A stretch of 6,624 bases of DNA from Legionellales bacterium (GTDB lineage Bacteria > Pseudomonadota > Gammaproteobacteria > PIVX01): positions 1-6,624 of the forward strand of contig JABSQI010000098.1 in assembly GCA_013215905.1 (NCBI GenBank), given 5' to 3'. The position numbers and the translations under genes are program-made. This document shows positions 1-4,094 of the stretch, in pieces (within the stretch, counting starts at the first letter, position 1; every line of letters begins with the position of its first letter). A model generated the notes under the pieces. The model was not told where the DNA came from. It ran no database searches and saw nothing but the letters and a program-made list of their open reading frames with translations.

Positions 1-153
1 AAATCCATAATTCGTTTTGCTTTCAGCCGCAATGTAAAAATCATGTTCCTCAAGGAAATTTAGAAATTTCTCGTTATCAAAATTATAATAATTTTCTAGT
101 ATTAAGTTATTCGAATAGTCTAGCAATAAGTAGTAATAATTGAAAATATCTGC
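1..153 (-). pseudogene. Edge-truncated open reading stretch, possible gene start or gene remnant
   Basis: On the minus strand, 51 codons are open from a TAG at 154-156 to the window edge and continue beyond it. The translation has believable protein character, including LILENYYNFDNEKFLNFLEE and then HDFYIAAESKTNYGF, with mixed charged, aromatic and aliphatic residues. There is no ATG; the only usual start codon is a TTG at 124-126, and no Shine-Dalgarno sequence precedes it. It could be the beginning of a gene with a TTG start, or the tail part of a gene whose proper start was lost by frameshift or deletion. The FYIAAES-like pattern before a Gly-Phe faintly recalls a beta strand of a GNAT enzyme, but this is too weak to name a family. 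A chance open frame is possible in sequence this AT-rich, though 51 codons would be somewhat long for one. Confidence 0.3.
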
Positions 154-328
154 CTAAGAAAATCCTTTTGAACTAATTAACTAAATCTTACTAGCAAAGA
201 ATTATTAAGATGAGCTATTATAAATCTTACTTACCAATCATTAGTATTTTCTATAATCAGGTTTAGGTATGGAAAATATCTGTTAAACAATTAAAAACAT
301 ATACCAATAAACGCTTTATTGACATATT
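154..328. other. AT-rich intergenic stretch with short direct repeats
   Basis: No coding signal was found on either strand. The stretch contains or borders two pairs of 11-base direct repeats: GAAAATATCTG at 142-152 and 272-282, and TAAATCTTACT at 182-192 and 221-231. In sequence this rich in A and T such pairs can arise by chance, so no function is assigned. With the doubtful fragment to its left, this makes 328 bases without a firmly supported gene. Confidence 0.4.
305..321 (-). terminator. Possible weak terminator after the GNAT gene
   Basis: A perfect 7-base-pair inverted repeat (CAATAAA at 305-311, TTTATTG at 315-321, three-base loop) lies 7 bases past the stop codon of the acetyltransferase on the minus strand. 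Its stem is mostly A-T pairs. On that strand a run of five T residues follows only after about eight further bases, not directly after the stem. The position suits transcription termination, but the stem is weak and the T run is displaced. Confidence 0.3.
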
Positions 329-739
329 TCAGAGAGTTTTTTTCATAAATATACAATAACTATTATTTATATAACCAAAACGTTGAAAATCTTTAATATA
401 ACCTAATTTTTCATAAAACCTTTCTGCGGATTGGAAACTCATAGTCTGAACAGTTGCCATAGTACTACCAGCTTCTTTACCAAGTGAGTGGATTTTATCC
501 ATAATATTTCTAGCAATCCCTTTATTCCTATAATTTTTCATTACCCAAAGTTGATCCGTATATATTGTTCCATAAAGTAGATATCCATTAGCTCCAGCAA
601 TAATTTGTTCACTACTATCTTTTGCAAAAAAACCAAAAGGAGAAACGCGCCCATACTCTGAAGTTTCTGCATTTATTCTATACGTCAAAAAATCTATATC
701 TTTATTATTGGGAAGCGCAAAATAAGAAATCTCATTCAT
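329..739 (-). CDS. GNAT family N-acetyltransferase
   Basis: This is a complete 136-residue protein of the Gcn5-related N-acetyltransferase fold, which moves an acetyl group from acetyl-CoA to an amine; it is cytoplasmic, with unknown substrate. Strand beta4 and motif A are clear: YTDQLWV (residues 60-66) leads into YRNKGIA (70-76), the R-x-x-G-x-A pyrophosphate-binding loop, followed by a helix to about residue 90. Motif B is present as FYEKLGY (108-114) after TMSFQSA (99-105). The length is normal for a single-domain GNAT. I recall close relatives with the same IYTDQLWV, MATV and DF-x-R-x-GY pattern annotated simply as GNAT enzymes. The ATG at 737-739 is preferred because the family usually begins near this point; an in-frame TTG at 761-763 would add eight residues. 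Neither start has a clear ribosome binding site. The gene stands alone, with 245 bases separating it from the next minus-strand gene. The family call is secure; the substrate cannot be read. Confidence 0.92.
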   Translation of the reverse strand: MNEISYFALPNNKDIDFLTYRINAETSEYGRVSPFGFFAKDSSEQIIAGANGYLLYGTIYTDQLWVMKNYRNKGIARNIMDKIHSLGKEAGSTMATVQTMSFQSAERFYEKLGYIKDFQRFGYINNSYCIFMKKTL

Positions 740-984
740 AACTATTTGTACAATTGCCTGCAAGAAAAATATTATCGAATACTACCATATTTATAGAGAG
801 TTAAAATAAAATTTATTTATATAGTTACATTTTCTTGCAACATAGAAGTATAAGTACCAAATTTCAATTATTGAGATTAGTACTGAATAAATTATTACAA
901 TTCACCCTGCCCAACCAACATGCAGTTTATTAATAGTCATGGAAATAATAAATATGCTATCTATCATTGGAGAATTTTAAAATA
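740..984. other. Intergenic region upstream of the GNAT gene
   Basis: No gene longer than about 20 codons is supported here. The region should contain the promoter of the minus-strand acetyltransferase; several AT-rich hexamers could be a -10 box (for example TATAAA on the minus strand, 790-795), but none is paired with a recognisable -35. It also holds a 10-base inverted repeat (759-768 with 830-839) and a short GC-rich patch at 903-925. The only small open frame noted is a 21-codon minus-strand one that crosses the GC-rich patch and has no ribosome binding site. Confidence 0.5.
759..839. repeat. 10-base inverted repeat with arms 61 bases apart
   Basis: TGCAAGAAAA at 759-768 is matched by its reverse complement TTTTCTTGCA at 830-839. 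The arms are far apart for a simple hairpin and lie upstream of the minus-strand acetyltransferase start, the nearer arm beginning 20 bases before its ATG. Paired binding sites for a regulator are one possibility; chance is another. Confidence 0.35.
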
Positions 985-1170
985 TTATTTTAGATCTTTA
1001 ACTTCATCTAAATTTTTTTTAACATTTTTTACCAAGTGATTTAGATCCGATTTCAATATATCGACAACATTTACTTTGTCAAAGCCAGAAAAAGCATTTG
1101 AACATATTATAAACACTCCTATTAAAATAATACTTCCAAAAGCTAACTTGTCATTTGTGTCATTATCCAT
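985..1170 (-). CDS. Small single-span membrane protein, function unknown
   Basis: This 61-residue protein is not one I recognise. After a short acidic N-terminus (MDNDTNDK) there is one hydrophobic segment at about residues 9-29 (LAFGSIILIGVFIICSNAFS), long enough to cross a membrane. The remainder, about residues 33-61, is an amphipathic, lysine-rich helix: hydrophobic residues 39, 43, 46, 50, 54, 57 and 60 follow a coiled-coil-like spacing. The cysteine at 23 is preceded by two isoleucines, not the small residue a lipobox needs, so lipidation is unlikely. The ATG at 1168-1170 has an excellent ribosome binding site, AAGAAGGTG on the minus strand, matching the consensus AAGGAGGTG in eight of nine bases at normal spacing. 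That is the main reason to believe the gene is translated. It points away from the tRNA and repair operon and has no close neighbour on its own strand. It could be an inner-membrane peptide that binds a partner through its helix; nothing here shows which. Confidence 0.68.
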   Translation of the reverse strand: MDNDTNDKLAFGSIILIGVFIICSNAFSGFDKVNVVDILKSDLNHLVKNVKKNLDEVKDLK

Positions 1171-1174
1171 ATAA

Positions 1175-1183
1175 CACCTTCTT
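1175..1183 (-). promoter_or_regulatory. Strong ribosome binding site of the small membrane protein
   Basis: On the minus strand the bases read AAGAAGGTG, one mismatch from AAGGAGGTG, four bases before the ATG at 1168-1170. It is the best Shine-Dalgarno sequence in the window and fixes the start of the 61-residue protein. Confidence 0.7.
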
Positions 1184-1364
1184 TAAAATCAATAACTTCC
1201 TTTGATTTATAATAGGTCATTTCTCTAAAATATAATTATTTTTATGTATTTTAACATAAATTTACAGTTTTTTAGTTCAAAAAAAGGATATTATGTGCTT
1301 TTTTTAGCCTTATAAATATTTCTCTTTTATACACTGCTCTTTTAGAATACACTTATATTTCTTA
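1184..1364. promoter_or_regulatory. AT-rich spacer expected to hold promoters for both directions
   Basis: This stretch separates the minus-strand small protein from the plus-strand tRNA, so it should carry promoters for both. On the plus strand TAGAAT at 1343-1348 is a fair -10 candidate for the tRNA, placing a transcription start near 1355, but no TTGACA-like -35 sits at the right distance. Other -10-like hexamers, TATAAA (1311-1316) and TATACA (1328-1333), have the same defect. A run of seven A plus G at 1279-1286 pairs with C plus seven T at 1298-1305. This could act as A/T-tract upstream elements or as a weak hairpin. Its functional assignment is uncertain. Confidence 0.35.
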
Positions 1365-1451
1365 GCCGAGATGGCGGAACTGGTAGACGCGCCAGACTCA
1401 AAATCTGGTGATGGCAACATCGTGTGGGTTCGAGTCCCACTCTCGGTACCA
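1365..1451 (+). tRNA. tRNA-Leu with anticodon CAA
   Basis: This is a complete 87-base class II tRNA that reads the leucine codon UUG. The acceptor stem pairs GCCGAGA (1365-1371) with TCTCGGT (1441-1447), including one G-U wobble at the first pair; A1448 is the discriminator and CCA (1449-1451) is encoded. The anticodon stem is CCAGA (1392-1396) with TCTGG (1404-1408), enclosing loop CTCAAAA with anticodon CAA at 1399-1401. A long variable arm, GATG-GCAA-CATC, identifies it as Leu- or Ser-type, and the anticodon decides for Leu. The T arm is GTGGG-TTCGAGT-CCCAC. The D arm has the usual GGTAGA. It lies 24 bases before the AddB-like gene with no terminator between them, so both may share a primary transcript. 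Confidence 0.97.
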
Positions 1452-1475
1452 AATTGTTAAGATACAAGCAGAATC

Positions 1476-4094
1476 ATGAACAATACATTATCTGATCTAT
1501 ATACCCAGTTAGAAGATAATTCTGTGATTGTAACCCCTAATCGTAGAATAGCAGCAGATCTATTAAATGATTACTCTAAATATAAAATTTCTAATAATGA
1601 AATATCTTGGCAGACGCCAACTATTCTTCCACTTGAAGCATATATAAATAAATTGTGGGGTTTACCATTACTAGATAGCATAAATAACAAACCATTAGTT
1701 CTAACTGATGAGCAACAAATTATTATATGGGAAGATATAATACAAAAATCCACTAGTAATTTACTATTCAACTGCTTAGAACCAGCCCGAATTGCTAAAG
1801 AAGCTAATGATCTTATAAATCACTGGGATCTTAACATAGAGGAAGTTGAACAGAGTTACTCACCCGATTGCCAAAATTTTATTAATTGGCGTTATGAATT
1901 CAAGTCATATTTAGAAAAAAATAATTTTGTTGAATCAAGCAATCTTCCAAGTAAATTAATTCCTTTAATTAATAATATAAAGAAATATCTTCCAAAAAAT
2001 ATTATATTTGCTTTCTTTGATGAATTTACTCCTAGTATACTAAAATTAAAAAATCAATTAGAGAAAAACTGTATTGTATCAATCCATCAACAACCAGCAA
2101 TTACTGGTAAATATTATCAATATCGAGCAAAAACCACCGAACAAGAATTAATTGATTTAGTGTGCTGGGCACGTAACCAGTATTTAAATAAAAAAGTAAA
2201 AATTGCTTGCGTTGTTACTGATCTTGCAAGCAGTAGAGATGATATTGAAAAAATTGCACAGGAATATCTACATATTAACCATAATCCCATCCCATATGAT
2301 ATTTCTGCTGGTTCTTCTTTAAAGACATTCCCAATCATAAACATTGTTTTTAAAATTCTTAAAATATCAGATAAGTTACCAATTACTTTGGTTAATGAAA
2401 TATTATATACACCATACATTCAGGGTGCAGAACTAGAAAATGTACAAAGAATAACATTAGCGCAAGAAATCAATTCCCTAGGTATTCTAGACATAGAACT
2501 TTCCCACCTAATATCTCTAGCTAAAACTGAAGAGGCATCATACTACTGTCCCTTCTTATCTAAAATTTTAGAAGAAATATATAATTGTAATAAATCAGAT
2601 ATTATATTAACTCCAAGCTTATGGATTAGAAAGATAAGTGACATATTAAGCATAGCTGGCTGGCCTGGAGATCAAACTATTAACAGTAAAGAATTCCAAG
2701 CCTTTAAAAAATTTGAATCTATTCAAGAAAAATTTATCACCTTAGACCATATAATACAAGAAATAAGCTATAACAAAGCTATAACAATTCTAGAGAATTT
2801 TACTACAAGAACTGAATTTCAGATCCAATCTCCTAAAACTCCTATTCAATTTCTTGGGATATTAGAGGCTGCAGGTAGAAATTTTGATTGTATTTGGGTA
2901 GCTAATGTAACTAGTACTAATTGGCCCGAAGGCAAACATCCTAATCCTTTTATTCCTATAAATTTACAATTAAAACATAACCTGCCTCATAGCTCTTACG
3001 AAAGAGAACTAGAGTTTAGTAAAAGAATAACTAATAGATTTATTAACTCAGCCAGTACAGTTATTTTTAGTTACAGCGCCACACAAAACGATTTAAAGCA
3101 ATATCCTAGCCCTCTAATTCAAGAGTTCCCTATTTATAAAAAAAAATTTAGTACTAACAATTCAATATACCTTACTTATCAAAATCCCGATAAATTTGAA
3201 TATTATATTGACAATACAGCTCCTCTATTATCTACAGATGAGAAAATTAGAGGAGGAAGTGAAATACTAAGATATCAGTCTGAATGTCCTTTTAAAGCAT
3301 TTACCAGATTTCGTCTCAATATTAAACCTGACTATCAAAATTATTATGGTCTAAATTATCTCCAGAGAGGGATCCTTGTACACTATTGCTTAGAAAAAAT
3401 CTGGGAAAATTTGCAATCTAGTGAGAAATTAATCCAATTATCTCAGAAAGATCTTAACTCTTTAATTTATTCATATGTTGATATGGCAATAACAAAAAAT
3501 CTTTCACATTTTTTTGTAAAATATCATAGTAATTTAATTAAACTTGAAAAAGATAGACTAATTCACCTAATACAATCATGGTTAGAATTTGAGAAAGAGC
3601 GCTCCAAATTTGATTGTGTGCATATTGAGTATAAGCGAAAAATAACTATAAAGAACATCCCGATGGAAATTAGATTAGATCGTATTGATCGTATCAATAA
3701 TATATATGCAATAATAGATTATAAATCGACAATCTATTCAGGAACAGATTGGTTTAGTGACAGGCCTGATATGCCACAGTTAATACTGTATCTTTTAAGT
3801 ATAAGCCTTCCCGTTTCTGCAATTGTTCTTGCACAAATCAAATCAGGCAAAATGCTCTTTCGTGGCCTAAGTGATAAAGAAAATATTGGGATCCCTGGAG
3901 TATCAAATAAAATATCAGATACAATCATAGATTGGAAACAACAAAAACAAAAATGGCGTATTACAATTGAAAATCTACTAGATGATTTTAAGAATGGCAA
4001 AGTAATTCCTGAGCCAAAATACGACACAAGTTGTTCCAGCTGCAGTTTCGAAATGTTATGCAGAATTAATTCTCAAGAGGTGTACAACACATGA
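1476..4094 (+). CDS. AddB-like PD-(D/E)XK nuclease subunit of a double-strand-break repair complex
   Basis: This 872-residue protein is the probable nuclease and scaffold subunit of an AddAB-type helicase-nuclease acting on broken chromosomal DNA ends. The N-terminus (VIVTPNRRIA, residues 17-26, then WQTPTILPLEAY, 45-56) and the segment LEAAGRNFD (463-471) followed by WVANVTSTNWPEG fit the compact beta/gammaproteobacterial AddB-like family. The helicase-like part has no Walker A, so it is probably not a motor. The C-terminal nuclease looks intact: RGILVH (631-636, H636), E640, the D735 of LDRID, the IDYKS motif with D748 and K750, and Q768-x3-Y772. Cysteines C604, C853, C856 and C862 (C-x2-C-x5-C) are placed as in iron-sulfur AddB proteins. 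At 872 residues it is shorter than the roughly 1150 of Bacillus AddB. The ATG is fixed by an in-frame TAA at 1458-1460 just upstream; no real Shine-Dalgarno sequence precedes it. It overlaps the helicase gene by four bases. Confidence 0.9.
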   Translation: MNNTLSDLYTQLEDNSVIVTPNRRIAADLLNDYSKYKISNNEISWQTPTILPLEAYINKLWGLPLLDSINNKPLVLTDEQQIIIWEDIIQKSTSNLLFNCLEPARIAKEANDLINHWDLNIEEVEQSYSPDCQNFINWRYEFKSYLEKNNFVESSNLPSKLIPLINNIKKYLPKNIIFAFFDEFTPSILKLKNQLEKNCIVSIHQQPAITGKYYQYRAKTTEQELIDLVCWARNQYLNKKVKIACVVTDLASSRDDIEKIAQEYLHINHNPIPYDISAGSSLKTFPIINIVFKILKISDKLPITLVNEILYTPYIQGAELENVQRITLAQEINSLGILDIELSHLISLAKTEEASYYCPFLSKILEEIYNCNKSDIILTPSLWIRKISDILSIAGWPGDQTINSKEFQAFKKFESIQEKFITLDHIIQEISYNKAITILENFTTRTEFQIQSPKTPIQFLGILEAAGRNFDCIWVANVTSTNWPEGKHPNPFIPINLQLKHNLPHSSYERELEFSKRITNRFINSASTVIFSYSATQNDLKQYPSPLIQEFPIYKKKFSTNNSIYLTYQNPDKFEYYIDNTAPLLSTDEKIRGGSEILRYQSECPFKAFTRFRLNIKPDYQNYYGLNYLQRGILVHYCLEKIWENLQSSEKLIQLSQKDLNSLIYSYVDMAITKNLSHFFVKYHSNLIKLEKDRLIHLIQSWLEFEKERSKFDCVHIEYKRKITIKNIPMEIRLDRIDRINNIYAIIDYKSTIYSGTDWFSDRPDMPQLILYLLSISLPVSAIVLAQIKSGKMLFRGLSDKENIGIPGVSNKISDTIIDWKQQKQKWRITIENLLDDFKNGKVIPEPKYDTSCSSCSFEMLCRINSQEVYNT
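4075..4082 (+). promoter_or_regulatory. Ribosome binding site of the helicase gene inside the nuclease gene
   Basis: AAGAGGTG lies in the last codons of the AddB-like gene, eight bases before the ATG at 4091-4093. With the ATGA overlap of stop and start, it supports the chosen start and suggests that the two proteins are made in a coupled way. Confidence 0.65.

Noticed and set aside
978..992. All-A/T inverted repeat overlapping the stop of the small membrane protein as a terminator
   Set aside because: The stem contains only A-T pairs with almost no loop and no following T run on the minus strand.
1279..1305. A-run/T-run hairpin as an intrinsic terminator before the tRNA
   Set aside because: The stem is nearly all A-T with an 11-base loop, and no plus-strand gene upstream in the window needs terminating; an A/T-tract promoter element is at least as likely.
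1365..1451. tRNA-Leu as an attachment site of an integrated element
   Set aside because: No repeat of the tRNA 3' end is found elsewhere in the window, there is no integrase, and the flanking genes are a core-type repair pair.
1571..1771. Minus-strand open frame of 66 codons inside the AddB-like gene
   Set aside because: It lies wholly antisense to a strongly supported gene and shows no family features or convincing start; a shadow frame.
2117..2419. Minus-strand open frame of 100 codons inside the AddB-like gene
   Set aside because: Antisense shadow; hydrophobic, serine- and leucine-rich translation expected from the opposite strand of AT-rich coding sequence.
3734..4027. Minus-strand open frame of 97 codons over the nuclease domain
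   Set aside because: It is opposite the conserved PD-(D/E)XK motifs, which explain the sequence fully.
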